Shown here: positions 1 to 8,336 of the stretch, piece after piece | How positions within the stretch are numbered: position 1 is the stretch's first letter | How the letters are laid out: each line of letters opens with the position of its first letter | NCBI GenBank assembly: GCA_017541035.1 | Contig: JAFXZW010000114.1 | Location: 1-49,477, forward strand | Length of the DNA stretch: 49,477 bases | Direction: 5' to 3' | From: Eubacterium sp. | GTDB taxonomy: Bacteria; Bacillota; Clostridia; Lachnospirales; Lachnospiraceae | Notes under the pieces: generated by a model | Told to the model about the DNA's origin: nothing | Database searches by the model: none | What the model saw: only the letters and a program-made list of their open reading frames with translations | Position numbers and translations under genes: made by a program

Positions 1-58
1 GATACGTTCACAAGAGAATTCCCGATCAGGGAAAAAAAGCTTTTAGGAGGAAGAAGAA

Positions 59-1096
59 ATGGCAGTAAAGGTAGCTATCAATGGTTTCGGTCGTATCGGT
101 CGTCTGGCTTTTCGGCAGATGTTCGGCGCAGAGGGTTATGAGGTTGTTGCAATCAACGATCTTACAAAGCCTTCCATGCTGGCACACCTGCTGAAGTATG
201 ACACAGCTCAGGGCGGTTACGCAGGAGTGATCGGTGAGAACCTTCACACAGTTACAGCTGATGATGAGGCTAACACCATCACCGTTGACGGAAAGACTCT
301 GAAGATTTATGCAATGGCAAATGCAGCTGACCTTCCGTGGGGAGAGATCGGAGTAGACGTAGTTCTCGAGTGCACCGGTTTCTACTGCTCCAAGGAGAAG
401 TCTCAGGCTCATATCGATGCCGGCGCTAAGAAGGTTGTTATTTCCGCACCTGCAGGCAATGACCTTAAGACTATCGTATTCTCTGTAAACCAGGATACTC
501 TGACAGCTGATGATCAGATCATCTCCGCTGCTTCCTGTACAACCAACTGCCTTGCTCCCATGGCAAAGGCTCTGAATGACTATGCTCCGATCCAGTCCGG
601 TATCATGAGCACCATTCATGCCTACACCGGTGACCAGATGATCCTTGACGGACCGCACAGAAAGGGTGATCTGAGAAGAGCAAGAGCCGGCGCTGCTAAT
701 ATCGTTCCCAACTCCACAGGTGCTGCTAAGGCTATCGGCCTGGTTATCCCCGAGCTGAACGGTAAGCTGATCGGTTCTGCACAGAGAGTTCCGGTTCCGA
801 CAGGTTCCACAACCATCCTGACCGCTGTTGTTAAGAAGGCTGATGTAACCAAGGAAGGCATCAATGCTGCAATGAAGGCTGCCGCAAGTGAGTCCTTCGG
901 CTACAATGAGGATCAGATCGTATCTTCCGACGTTATCGGTATGAAGTACGGTTCACTCTTTGATGCAACCCAGACCATGGTAAGCAAGATTGCTGATGAC
1001 CTTTATGAGGTACAGGTTGTTTCCTGGTATGACAATGAGAATTCTTACACATCTCAGATGGTAAGAACGATTAAGTATTTTGCCGAGTTAGCATAA
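59..1096 (+). CDS. gap: Type I glyceraldehyde-3-phosphate dehydrogenase
   Basis: Glycolytic enzyme that oxidises glyceraldehyde-3-phosphate to 1,3-bisphosphoglycerate with NAD in the cytoplasm. The 345-residue protein opens with the Rossmann motif NGFGRIGR (residues 8-15). Asp34 after the second strand fits NAD rather than NADP use. The catalytic motif SCTTNC puts the nucleophile at Cys160, and His187 in STIHAYT is the general base. The ATG follows AGGAGG by about 8 bases, which fixes the start. pgk and tpiA follow in the order usual for Firmicutes, but long hairpin-rich gaps separate them. Length and motifs are ordinary for the family. Confidence 0.97.
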   Translation: MAVKVAINGFGRIGRLAFRQMFGAEGYEVVAINDLTKPSMLAHLLKYDTAQGGYAGVIGENLHTVTADDEANTITVDGKTLKIYAMANAADLPWGEIGVDVVLECTGFYCSKEKSQAHIDAGAKKVVISAPAGNDLKTIVFSVNQDTLTADDQIISAASCTTNCLAPMAKALNDYAPIQSGIMSTIHAYTGDQMILDGPHRKGDLRRARAGAANIVPNSTGAAKAIGLVIPELNGKLIGSAQRVPVPTGSTTILTAVVKKADVTKEGINAAMKAAASESFGYNEDQIVSSDVIGMKYGSLFDATQTMVSKIADDLYEVQVVSWYDNENSYTSQMVRTIKYFAELA

Positions 1097-1100
1097 AGCC

Positions 1101-1290
1101 ATGCGCATACGCGAGATTTGCTGTGCATGAGCTTGCTCATAAGCACAGCTAAATCGAAGCGGATGCATACGGCGCAAGCCGAGGCGTCGACGTACGCGAA
1201 GCGTACGGAGAGGCCGAGCATGGCGCATACGCAAGATTTTGCTATGCATGAGCTTGCTCATAGGCACAGCAAAATCGTAGCGGATGCATT
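1101..1290. repeat. Compound palindromic repeat cluster between gap and pgk
   Basis: Two imperfect copies of a hairpin of about 68 bases lie at 1101-1169 and 1220-1290. Each centres on ATGAGC-TT-GCTCAT flanked by arms of the type GATTTGCTGTGC / GCACAGC(T)AAATC, and each ends in GAAGCGGATGCAT or GTAGCGGATGCAT. Between them sit CGGC-GCAA-GCCG (1170-1181, a GNRA loop) and CGTACGC-GAA-GCGTACG (about 1190-1206). With the pgk leader terminator this fills the 307-base gap. The open frame across it (1118-1339) is a by-product of the repeat. It looks like a REP/MITE-type non-coding element; its role is unknown. Confidence 0.8.
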
Positions 1291-1351
1291 TTCATATTGC
1301 AAAGTACTGTCGAAGTCAGAAGACCTCGAAACATATTGAACACCTGACACG

Positions 1352-1386
1352 GGGTCCGGTCTTTCAAAGGACCGGACCCTTGTTTT
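1352..1386 (+). terminator. Terminator-like hairpin upstream of pgk
   Basis: GGGTCCGGTC (1352-1361) pairs perfectly with GACCGGACCC (1370-1379) and is followed by TTGTTTT. It ends 17 bases before the pgk ATG, so it either ends gap transcription or acts as an attenuator in front of pgk. No clear promoter is seen between it and pgk, which favours partial read-through. Confidence 0.65.
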
Positions 1387-1403
1387 CATTTAGGAGGAAG
1401 AAA

Positions 1404-2618
1404 ATGTCTCTCAACAAGAAATCTGTAGATGATATCAATGTAAAAGGCCAGCGCGTACTTTGCCGCTGTGATTTCAATGTTCCCTTAAAGGAAGGCAAGA
1501 TTACCGATGAAAATCGTCTGGTTGCTGCACTTCCCACTATCAAGAAGCTGATCGCTGACGGCGGTAAGGTCATCCTTTGCTCTCACCTGGGTAAGGTAAA
1601 GACCGATGAGGATAAGCTTACAAAGACTCTGGCTCCCGTAGCAGTACGTCTTTCCGAACTGCTTGGTCAGGAAGTAAAGTTTGTTCCGAATGAAAATGTA
1701 GTCGGAACGAACGTAGTAGAAGCAGTAAATGCAATGAAGGATGGCGATGTGATCCTTCTTGAAAATACCCGTTTCCGCAAGGAAGAGACCAAGAACGGAG
1801 AAGAGTTCTCCAAGGATCTGGCAAGCATCGCTGATGTATTTGTCAATGATGCATTCGGTACCGCTCACCGCGCACACTGCTCCAATGTTGGTGTAACCCA
1901 GTATGTGGACACAGCTGTCGTTGGTTACCTGATGCAGAAGGAGATTGATTTCCTCGGCAATGCCGTAGAGAATCCTGTACGTCCCTTCGTTGCCATCCTT
2001 GGTGGTGCAAAGGTTGCGGATAAGCTGAACGTTATCTCCAATTTGCTGGAGAAGTGCGACACCCTCATTATCGGCGGCGGTATGGCTTACACCTTCCTGA
2101 AGGCTCAGGGTAAGGAAGTTGGTCTTTCCCTCGTTGATGATTCCAAGATCGATTACTGCAAGGAAATGATCGAGAAGGCAGAGAAGCTCGGCAAGAAGCT
2201 CCTCCTTCCCATCGATACTGTTGTCGCTGCCGGCTTCCCGGATCCCATTGACGGACCCATCGAAGTTAAGACCGTTTCTTCTAACGAGATTCCGGCTGAT
2301 ATGGAAGGACTGGATATCGGTGAGAAGACCAGAGAGCTCTTCGCTAATGCAGCAAAGACTGCAAAGACCGTTGTCTGGAACGGACCTATGGGCGTGTTCG
2401 AGAATCCGACACTCGCAGCAGGAACCATCGCAGTTGCTCAGGCCCTTGCCGAAACGGATGCGACTACCATTATCGGCGGCGGTGACTCCGCAGCAGCCTG
2501 CAATCAGCTGGGCTTTGGCGACAAGATGAGCCACATGTCCACCGGCGGCGGTGCTTCCCTTGAATTCCTTGAGGGTAAGGAGCTTCCCGGTGTTGCAGCA
2601 GCCAACGACGCGAACTAA
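1404..2618 (+). CDS. pgk: Phosphoglycerate kinase
   Basis: Transfers phosphate from 1,3-bisphosphoglycerate to ADP, the first ATP-yielding step of lower glycolysis. The 404-residue protein begins MSLNKKSV. Substrate motifs [14 protein letters not shown] and [11 protein letters not shown] are present, as are the nucleotide-side motifs [17 protein letters not shown] and GGGDSAAA and the terminal [14 protein letters not shown] chose ATG 1404 because AGGAGGAAG lies directly before it; the in-frame upstream extension to 1284 runs through the terminator-like hairpin and repeat and matches nothing in the family. It lies between gap and tpiA on the same strand. Confidence 0.96.
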   Translation: MSLNKKSVDDINVKGQRVLCRCDFNVPLKEGKITDENRLVAALPTIKKLIADGGKVILCSHLGKVKTDEDKLTKTLAPVAVRLSELLGQEVKFVPNENVVGTNVVEAVNAMKDGDVILLENTRFRKEETKNGEEFSKDLASIADVFVNDAFGTAHRAHCSNVGVTQYVDTAVVGYLMQKEIDFLGNAVENPVRPFVAILGGAKVADKLNVISNLLEKCDTLIIGGGMAYTFLKAQGKEVGLSLVDDSKIDYCKEMIEKAEKLGKKLLLPIDTVVAAGFPDPIDGPIEVKTVSSNEIPADMEGLDIGEKTRELFANAAKTAKTVVWNGPMGVFENPTLAAGTIAVAQALAETDATTIIGGGDSAAACNQLGFGDKMSHMSTGGGASLEFLEGKELPGVAAANDAN

Positions 2619-2638
2619 TTAAGCGGTGCATATGTCCG

Positions 2639-2680
2639 GGATCACGACAGCTGTGCCTGCACGAAGCTGTCTTTTGATCC
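2639..2680 (+). other. Stem-loop downstream of pgk
   Basis: GGATCA (2639-2644) pairs with TGATCC (2675-2680), GACAGCT (2646-2652) with AGCTGTC (2665-2671), and the apex GTGC-CT-GCAC closes the loop. There is no run of T after it, so it is more likely an mRNA 3' end stabiliser or processing element than a classic terminator. Confidence 0.55.
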
Positions 2681-2689
2681 AGCCATGTA

Positions 2690-2746
2690 TGGCGCGCGAT
2701 AGCGCGACGGAGCATGAAGCGTAGCGGAATGCGACGGACGCCGCGA
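2690..2746. repeat. REP-like GC-rich element between pgk and tpiA
   Basis: This stretch is far richer in CpG than the coding DNA around it. It contains CGCGC-GATA-GCGCG, a GCGACGGA sequence repeated at both ends, and the core GAAGCGTAGCGGA flanked by GCAT/ATGC. The core resembles the GAAGCGGA and GTAGCGGA tails of the gap-pgk repeat, so the two probably belong to one family of intergenic elements. No coding potential is seen. Confidence 0.5.
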
Positions 2747-2804
2747 GAAAAAAGATATCACCAAATCAAAATATAATCAAAAAGTTCAATATAGGAGAAC
2801 AACA

Positions 2805-3551
2805 ATGGCAAGAAAGAAGATCATCGCAGGAAACTGGAAGATGAATATGACCCCGACCCAGGCTGTGGCTTTGGTTGCCGAGTTGAAGGATCTGGTCAAG
2901 AATGATGCGGTTGATGTGGTTTACTGTGTACCGGCTATTGACATCGTACCTGTTGTTGAAGCTGTAAAGGGAACCAATGTTCAGGTAGGCGCAGAGAATA
3001 TGTATTTCGAGGATAAGGGCGCATACACCGGCGAGATCTCCGCTGAAATGCTGGTAGATGCAGGCGTTAAGTATGTTATCATCGGACATTCCGAGCGTCG
3101 TGATTATTTCAAGGAATGCGATTGCACCCTGAATAAAAAGGTGAAAAAAGCTATTGAAGCAGGTCTTACCCCCATTCTTTGCTGCGGAGAGTCTCTTGAG
3201 CAGAGAGAAATGGGCGTTACCATGGATTGGATCCGCTTACAGATCAAGTCCGATCTGACCGGCGTTGCAGCTGATGACGTGAAGAATCTCGTTATCGCTT
3301 ACGAACCCATTTGGGCAATCGGAACCGGCAAGACCGCTACCACCGAGCAGGCTCAGGAAGTTTGCAAGGGTATCCGCGATTGTATCGCAGAGATTTACGA
3401 TGAAGCGACTGCCGAGGCAGTACGTATTCAGTATGGTGGATCTGTCAATGCAGGCAATGCTGCTGAGCTTTTTGCACAGCCGGATATCGACGGTGGCCTT
3501 GTAGGCGGGGCTTCCCTGAAGGCTGACTTTGGAAAGATCGTAAATTACTAG
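2805..3551 (+). CDS. tpiA: Triosephosphate isomerase
   Basis: Interconverts dihydroxyacetone phosphate and glyceraldehyde-3-phosphate. The 248-residue TIM barrel has the N-terminal GNWKMN with the catalytic Lys, the IIGHSERR motif with the catalytic His, the [14 protein letters not shown] motif with the catalytic Glu and the start of loop 6, and the phosphate-binding YGGSV and GGLVGGAS motifs. ATG 2805 follows AGGAG by 8 bases. It closes the gap-pgk-tpiA series. No pgm or eno follows; mscL comes next. Confidence 0.97.
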   Translation: MARKKIIAGNWKMNMTPTQAVALVAELKDLVKNDAVDVVYCVPAIDIVPVVEAVKGTNVQVGAENMYFEDKGAYTGEISAEMLVDAGVKYVIIGHSERRDYFKECDCTLNKKVKKAIEAGLTPILCCGESLEQREMGVTMDWIRLQIKSDLTGVAADDVKNLVIAYEPIWAIGTGKTATTEQAQEVCKGIRDCIAEIYDEATAEAVRIQYGGSVNAGNAAELFAQPDIDGGLVGGASLKADFGKIVNY

Positions 3552-3558
3552 GATCTGA

Positions 3559-3618
3559 ATTCTGAACCCGAGAAGAATGCTTTCTCCCCTTAGCTGGGAG
3601 ATGCTTTGGGTTCGGAAT
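3559..3618 (+). other. Stem-loop between tpiA and mscL
   Basis: ATTCTGAACCC (3559-3569) pairs with GGGTTCGGAAT (3608-3618) with one G-U pair, and CTCCCC and GGGAG pair inside. It occupies most of the 89-base gap and has no T run, so a terminator is unlikely. It could separate the expression of mscL from that of tpiA. Confidence 0.5.
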
Positions 3619-3640
3619 GAACAGTAAAAGGGGGATAATC

Positions 3641-4045
3641 ATGAAGAAGTTTTTTGCTGAATTCAAAGAATTTGCCCTGAAGGGCAATGTCATGGATATG
3701 GCAGTCGGTGTTGTTATCGGTGCTGCGTTCAAGGCAATCATTGATGCATTAACAGAATTTATTATCAATCCGATTATTGGCTGCTTTATTCAGGGCGGTC
3801 TGGAAGGATGGACAGTTACCATCGGCAAAGCTGAGCTTGGTCTCGGTGCATTTATCATGGCAATCATCAACTTCATTATCATTGCATTTGTACTTTTCTG
3901 CGTTGTGAAGTCGATGAATAAGCTGAGAAACATCCGGAAAAAACCCGAAGAAGCTGCACCGCTCACCAAGAAGTGCCCGCTTTGCCAGAGCGAGATCGAT
4001 ATCAAAGCGATCAAGTGCCCGCACTGCACAGGCGATATTCAGTAG
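3641..4045 (+). CDS. mscL: MscL large-conductance mechanosensitive channel with C-terminal zinc ribbon
   Basis: Homopentameric membrane valve that releases solutes on hypo-osmotic shock. The 134-residue protein starts MKKFFAEFKEFALKGN, the typical amphipathic MscL N-terminus, followed by TM1 with the glycine-rich pore segment DMAVGVVIGAAF. TM2 is at about residues 72-93. The cytoplasmic tail replaces the usual terminal helix with CPLC...CPHC, two CxxC pairs that look like a zinc ribbon. I chose ATG 3641 (GGGGG eight bases upstream) over the in-frame ATG 3617. The ribbon tail is seen in other clostridial MscL proteins as far as I recall; its purpose is not established. Confidence 0.93.
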   Translation: MKKFFAEFKEFALKGNVMDMAVGVVIGAAFKAIIDALTEFIINPIIGCFIQGGLEGWTVTIGKAELGLGAFIMAIINFIIIAFVLFCVVKSMNKLRNIRKKPEEAAPLTKKCPLCQSEIDIKAIKCPHCTGDIQ

Positions 4046-4051
4046 TTTATC

Positions 4052-4087
4052 AAACTGTCGGAGATATATTCTCCGGCAGTTTTTTTC
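4052..4087 (+). terminator. Intrinsic terminator after mscL
   Basis: AACTGTCGGAG pairs with CTCCGGCAGTT (one G-U pair) around a 7-base loop and runs into seven T residues. It ends the tpiA-mscL transcript. Confidence 0.9.
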
Positions 4088-4159
4088 TGTCGCAAAAAAG
4101 CACCTTGGGGGATTGTTCCTTTGCGCGTCTTAAATTAAGTATACAGAAACATCAAAACA

Positions 4160-4168
4160 TGTTATAAT
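4160..4168 (+). promoter_or_regulatory. Extended -10 promoter for the EAL protein
   Basis: TGTTATAAT gives a TGn extended -10 with a perfect TATAAT at 4163-4168. No good -35 stands at 17 bases, which suits an extended -10 promoter. The start codon is at 4263, leaving a leader of about 90 bases in which no clear fold is visible. Confidence 0.65.
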
Positions 4169-4262
4169 TGTTATTACGAAACATAAGCTTGATGCGGTTT
4201 TTATGAGAAGCTGACAGAAATAATTACCTTGAGAGTATATACTTCTTTGGAGAGGAAGGCTT

Positions 4263-5969
4263 ATGAATCTGGAAGAAATCCTCCAATTACAACAGAAAAA
4301 GCTTTTAGAGTATCCTCTTGAACGTCGCCATAAGCTGGATCGTCTTTTTGTTGCGTTTTCTATTGTCGCGGAAGGAACCTATGTTTATCTCTGCGATATG
4401 AAATACGACATTTCCCGCTGGTCAAAGGCGGCGGTAGATCATTTCGGCCTGCCGGGTGATTACATGTATGACGCCGGTGATATTTGGGAGAACTTTATCC
4501 ATGAGGAGGACCGGGAAATATACCATGCCGGCATCGATGATATTTTTTCCGGAAAAAGCAATGGCCATGATATGCAGTACCGTGCTCAAAAAAGAGGCGG
4601 CGGTTATGATGTCTGTACCTGCAGAGGCGCAGTGCTTCTGGACGAGAATGATAAGCCGAATTACTTTGCGGGCGTGATCCGAAATCATGGTTATCAGAAT
4701 CAGATGGACAGTCTGACGGGTCTACGCAATCAGTATGGCTTTTTTGACGATCTGCAGTCCAATCTGAACCGGTGTCAGGAAATGAGCGTATTTATCACCG
4801 GTATCAGTAAATTCTCCGAGATCAATGAAGTTTATGGATATGATTTCGGAAACCGTGTTCTTCAATGCTTTGGACGCTTTCTCTGTGAGGTTGTGGGCAA
4901 TTCCGGAAGTGTCTACCGGATTGACGGAACGAAATTCGCGGTGATCAGCAATACGGCGAAGATAGAATTTATCCGGGAGAGATACAGGGCATTTCGAAGA
5001 CATTTCCGCTCGGATTTCCAGGTGGATGGAAGGAATATCCTGCTCGAGCTGAATGCCGGTTATGTATTTGTCAATCATTTCGATGTGGATACGAAAACCA
5101 TATTTGCCTGCCTGAACTTTGCCTATACAGAGTCAAAGACCAGAAGGCAGGGCGGCCTGGTGGAATTCTATAATGACCTGAATGAGAGCAATCGCTCGCG
5201 GATCGAGCGTTTGAATGCGATCCGTAACTCCATCATGCATGGTTATCAGGGCTTCTATCTTTTATATCAGCCTGTTGTGGATGCTTTTTCCGAGAATCTG
5301 ATTGGTGCTGAGGCCCTCCTTCGCTGGAAGAATGATAAATTCAACGTGGTTCCGCCGGATCAGTTCATTCCGTTTCTGGAATCGGATCCTCTTTTTCCGG
5401 AGTTGGGAGAATGGATCCTCAGAGAAGCGCTTTCAGCAGCAAAACAGATACTTTCGCATTTCCCTGACTTTGTCATGAATGTGAATCTGTCCTATACCCA
5501 GCTGGAGCGGTCGGATTTCTGCGATGTGGTTGTCCGGGCCATTCAGGAAGCAGACTATCCGGCAGAGCATCTGTGTCTGGAGGTTACGGAACGCTGCCGT
5601 CTACTGGATATGGATCTTTTGAAAAATGTTCTGGCCAGCCTGAAGTCACATGGCATCCGGATCGCTCTTGACGATTTCGGTACCGGTTTCTCATCTGTAG
5701 GACTTGTCAAAGATCTTCCCTTTGATATCATTAAGATCGATCGTTCCTTTGTTCAGCAGATAGAGAACGATGATATGGAACGTGAGCTGATGCGACATTT
5801 CTCAGGCCTTGCTTCCTCCTTTGGTGCGAAGGTATGTGTGGAGGGAATCGAGACGGAAGGAATGAGGGATATTTTGCAGAAATATCATGTTCAGAGCTTC
5901 CAGGGGTATTATTATGCAAAGCCCCTGACACTGGAGGATTTCCTGAACTGGAAGCCTCAAAATAAATAA
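4263..5969 (+). CDS. Cyclic-di-GMP phosphodiesterase: PAS-like, degenerate GGDEF, EAL
   Basis: Predicted to hydrolyse c-di-GMP to pGpG. Residues 35-140 resemble a PAS sensor fold, 148-305 a GGDEF fold and 318-562 an EAL domain. The GGDEF active loop reads RIDGTKF (219-225), so cyclase activity should be lost. The EAL domain keeps EAL (Glu350), NVNLS (Asn408), LEVTE, ALDDFGTG (Asp470/471), KID (Lys491), EGIE (Glu528) and QGYYY (Gln547), all expected for catalysis. There is no membrane segment, so it is cytoplasmic. It stands alone between terminators. The inactive GGDEF may still bind GTP and tune the EAL domain, as known for similar proteins. Confidence 0.9.
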   Translation: MNLEEILQLQQKKLLEYPLERRHKLDRLFVAFSIVAEGTYVYLCDMKYDISRWSKAAVDHFGLPGDYMYDAGDIWENFIHEEDREIYHAGIDDIFSGKSNGHDMQYRAQKRGGGYDVCTCRGAVLLDENDKPNYFAGVIRNHGYQNQMDSLTGLRNQYGFFDDLQSNLNRCQEMSVFITGISKFSEINEVYGYDFGNRVLQCFGRFLCEVVGNSGSVYRIDGTKFAVISNTAKIEFIRERYRAFRRHFRSDFQVDGRNILLELNAGYVFVNHFDVDTKTIFACLNFAYTESKTRRQGGLVEFYNDLNESNRSRIERLNAIRNSIMHGYQGFYLLYQPVVDAFSENLIGAEALLRWKNDKFNVVPPDQFIPFLESDPLFPELGEWILREALSAAKQILSHFPDFVMNVNLSYTQLERSDFCDVVVRAIQEADYPAEHLCLEVTERCRLLDMDLLKNVLASLKSHGIRIALDDFGTGFSSVGLVKDLPFDIIKIDRSFVQQIENDDMERELMRHFSGLASSFGAKVCVEGIETEGMRDILQKYHVQSFQGYYYAKPLTLEDFLNWKPQNK

Positions 5970-5975
5970 TAAGAC

Positions 5976-6020
5976 TGAAACGAAGAACATCGCCGCAGGT
6001 CCCGGCGATGTTCTTCATTT
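5976..6020. terminator. Bidirectional terminator between the EAL gene and gatD-like gene
   Basis: GAAGAACATCGCCG (5982-5995) pairs perfectly with CGGCGATGTTCTTC (6003-6016), flanked by GAAAC and ATTTC. The two genes converge here, so one stem can serve both strands. Confidence 0.85.
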
Positions 6021-6036
6021 CATGAGGAAATGCTCC

Positions 6037-6780
6037 TTAATAGGTTTTATGATCGCTGGAAAGCTCCTTTACGGAGGCTTCGTATGCAGCATTTTCCAAA
6101 TGCAGATCCATGGGCTTCATGACAAAAGAGGGATCCTTTCTCATGATGACGGATTGGACATAGTGGGAGAGAAATACAGGATTTCTAACCAGAAGCGGTC
6201 CGATTGTATATGTACCGATGAAATGTTCCCGTACCACGCCCTCTTTCCGGTCTGCCGTGTCAATAAAGGCTTTTTCGGAGGATTCCACAGTTGATCCGGA
6301 ATGATTCTCGAAACCGATGAATTTCTCATCCGCAGATAACTGCGTTCCATCTGCAGAGAAGGGAAAAACCACATCCGAAAGAAGGAGATCATTTACGATC
6401 CTTCTTTCATACAATGTGGAAAAATCCAACAGGCCAAGGGCTTTATGGGTCTTTTTACCCATAATGAGCTTTTGCCCAAAAAGTTCAAAGGAATTACCGG
6501 TAGCCAAGATATGTGTGCCATGGGAAATAGCATAGGCCAGGGGAGTTCTGTATTTTCTGAGATCCATCAGTGCAATCAGAAGTCCGCGTTCCGTAGCGCT
6601 TCCAAGATAGATCACGTCATAAGACTCAATCTTCTTCGGCTCATCAGCCGTAAGTCTGTCAACAGTCACACGAAATCCCTGCTGTTCAAGCTTTTTCGCA
6701 AGGATCAGAACATTTCCGCTGTCCCCGTACAGGTTGCAGAGGTCATGGTAGAAGTAGCCGATACGTATCTGATGATTCAT
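6037..6780 (-). CDS. GatD-like class I glutamine amidotransferase homologue lacking catalytic Cys and His
   Basis: GatD normally releases ammonia from glutamine for MurT, which amidates D-Glu of lipid II. This 247-residue protein has the GatD frame: start RIGYFYHDLCNLYGDSGN, then GFENHSG (156-162) and GTYTIGP (189-195). At the nucleophile loop, where the family has ICGGYQLLG, it reads TGNSFELFG (94-102), putting Gly95 in place of the Cys. At GTYxHGP the His is replaced by Ile193. I re-read both sites from the DNA strand. It overlaps the upstream murT-like stop by 4 bases (ATGA), so the two are translationally coupled. Glutaminase activity is not expected; a structural or regulatory role, or another nitrogen source, is inference. 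Confidence 0.82.
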   Translation of the reverse strand: MNHQIRIGYFYHDLCNLYGDSGNVLILAKKLEQQGFRVTVDRLTADEPKKIESYDVIYLGSATERGLLIALMDLRKYRTPLAYAISHGTHILATGNSFELFGQKLIMGKKTHKALGLLDFSTLYERRIVNDLLLSDVVFPFSADGTQLSADEKFIGFENHSGSTVESSEKAFIDTADRKEGVVREHFIGTYTIGPLLVRNPVFLSHYVQSVIMRKDPSFVMKPMDLHLENAAYEASVKELSSDHKTY

Positions 6781-8219
6781 GCGTTAACCTCTCTTTCCTC
6801 AGTACAGAAGCTGCGAGCCTGTGCAAGAAATGGCTCGACCATGTCAAAATTCAGAATGCCGTACACATCGCCCTCAGTCCCCTTCAGCATCTCCGGAAGG
6901 CTGTCCATGGTATCTGCCTGCAGGATTTTCTCTTCGGGAAAGCCGGCCAGAGAGAGCCGTAAAGCAAAATGCGGAGCATAGGGGCCGATGCAGAGCACCC
7001 GTTCCACTTCCGGTCGGTTCAGGATCTCCATATCAAGATCATACAGCCAGGACAGATCAAAATGACTGTAGCGGCGGCTGATCTCGCGGACACCCATAAC
7101 CAATACCTTCTTTCCGGGACGGTGATGGGTATAATAATGAGCCAGATTATAGGTTGCATTATTTTCAGCCTTGCAGCTGATGGATACGAACTTCCTGTCC
7201 GGTGTTTCGACTTCGGAGTAGATCTTATCACTGAGCTTCTGTTCCCGGAGCACATCAGCTGTCACATCCTTCGGAATGCCAAGGATATCCGCAGCACCAT
7301 AAGCGGCAGCCAGATTATAAAGATGGAAGAGCAGCATGGCATCTACGGGAAGAGTAAGCATGCCGTTGATGGTAATCTTTTTTTCCTCCGGATCCACTTC
7401 TGTGATGGTATAGTCCGGCGTTTCTCTTTCAAAATCGCAGGATGGACAGGAAAAACCGCCCACCGAACCGTACTGAAAATACCTGTAATTCATATGCTTG
7501 CCGCAGCGAGGGCAGTATACGCTGTCCTTTACGGCTGTGGGAAGCGTGACATAGGACTCATCGAATTGCTCGATGCCGAAGGTGCGCACGGTTCCCCGGT
7601 GTCTTTCCGCCAGTCTGGCGGTTACCGGATCATCTCCGCTGACCAGAAGCACCGTATCTTCGGGGATCCCTTTCCAGATCTCCGCTGCCACAAGGTCAAA
7701 ATGTCCCTGACGGGGCGGCTGATCCCTTGTAACGTTATTGACGATCACAAGAGAGGGGTGGATGTATTTAGTGACTTCCTTCAGATACCTCTCGTCCACC
7801 TCCAGGACGATGGCATCCTCCGGAATACGTCCGTCCCAGGTTACGTGCTTTACCATAGTGGAAGCGATTCCGCGGATCATATTGGAGCCTTCAAGATTAT
7901 GGCACACCGTCCGTCCGCTGCGACGCAGCAGTTCCGCAATGATTGCAGTAGTGGAGCCTTTTCCGCTGCTTCCGGTCACCATGATCACCTCATCCGGATA
8001 TGATAATTTCGAGAGCCAGCCGGGAAATTCCTTGATCACGAATTTTCCGGGAAATGTACTTCCGTCTTTATGAAGAGCATTTTCCATTTTCAGTATGGTC
8101 TTTCCGGCCAGAGTTCCAAGTTGTCGTACCATTTGTTTTTCCCTTTCTTTCTTCGGCATGCAGGGTTGAGATATGACATATTTTACCATATCTCTGAAGC
8201 TGCGGGTATCATAATTCAA
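6777..8219 (-). CDS. murT: MurT-like Mur ligase family protein (DUF1727 C-terminus)
   Basis: MurT is the ATP-using subunit of the lipid II isoglutaminyl synthase. The protein has a Mur ligase P-loop VTGSSGKGSTT (81-91), closer to the folylpolyglutamate synthase GKGS form than the usual GTNGKTTTT. It also has the LEVDER and NNVTRDQ motifs, a four-Cys ribbon CPRCG...CPSCDFE (236-264) typical of MurT, and a C-terminal DLSWLYDLDME matching the MurT DxSWxxDxDxE segment. The usual KNPxGFN of DUF1727 is replaced by KAENNATYN. The longest frame starts at TTG 8219; ATG 8132 (residue 30), preceded by AAAGGGA, is an equally good start. It is paired with the Cys-less GatD-like protein. Confidence 0.82.
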   Translation of the reverse strand: MNYDTRSFRDMVKYVISQPCMPKKEREKQMVRQLGTLAGKTILKMENALHKDGSTFPGKFVIKEFPGWLSKLSYPDEVIMVTGSSGKGSTTAIIAELLRRSGRTVCHNLEGSNMIRGIASTMVKHVTWDGRIPEDAIVLEVDERYLKEVTKYIHPSLVIVNNVTRDQPPRQGHFDLVAAEIWKGIPEDTVLLVSGDDPVTARLAERHRGTVRTFGIEQFDESYVTLPTAVKDSVYCPRCGKHMNYRYFQYGSVGGFSCPSCDFERETPDYTITEVDPEEKKITINGMLTLPVDAMLLFHLYNLAAAYGAADILGIPKDVTADVLREQKLSDKIYSEVETPDRKFVSISCKAENNATYNLAHYYTHHRPGKKVLVMGVREISRRYSHFDLSWLYDLDMEILNRPEVERVLCIGPYAPHFALRLSLAGFPEEKILQADTMDSLPEMLKGTEGDVYGILNFDMVEPFLAQARSFCTEEREVNA

Positions 8220-8255
8220 AAAAAATCCCGCTATACGGAATAATTAATTTTTTTC

Positions 8256-8284
8256 TTGCAATCCATAATAAAATGTGCTATATT
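8256..8284 (+). promoter_or_regulatory. secG promoter
   Basis: TTGCAA (8256-8261), a 17-base spacer and TATATT (8279-8284). The start codon at 8337 leaves a leader of about 45 bases. Confidence 0.8.
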
Positions 8285-8336
8285 ACCACAGTATGATTTT
8301 TCAAGAGCTGTTATTTTTTTCTGGGAGGAATAAGCA

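Noticed and set aside
1118-1339. 73-residue open frame between gap and pgk
   Set aside because: It runs entirely through the palindromic repeat, its two halves repeat because the DNA repeats, and it has no ribosome site.
8253-8265. Palindromic TTGCAA used as a shared -35 for divergent murT and secG
   Set aside because: The minus-strand side has no acceptable -10 at 16-18 bases, so only the secG promoter is supported.
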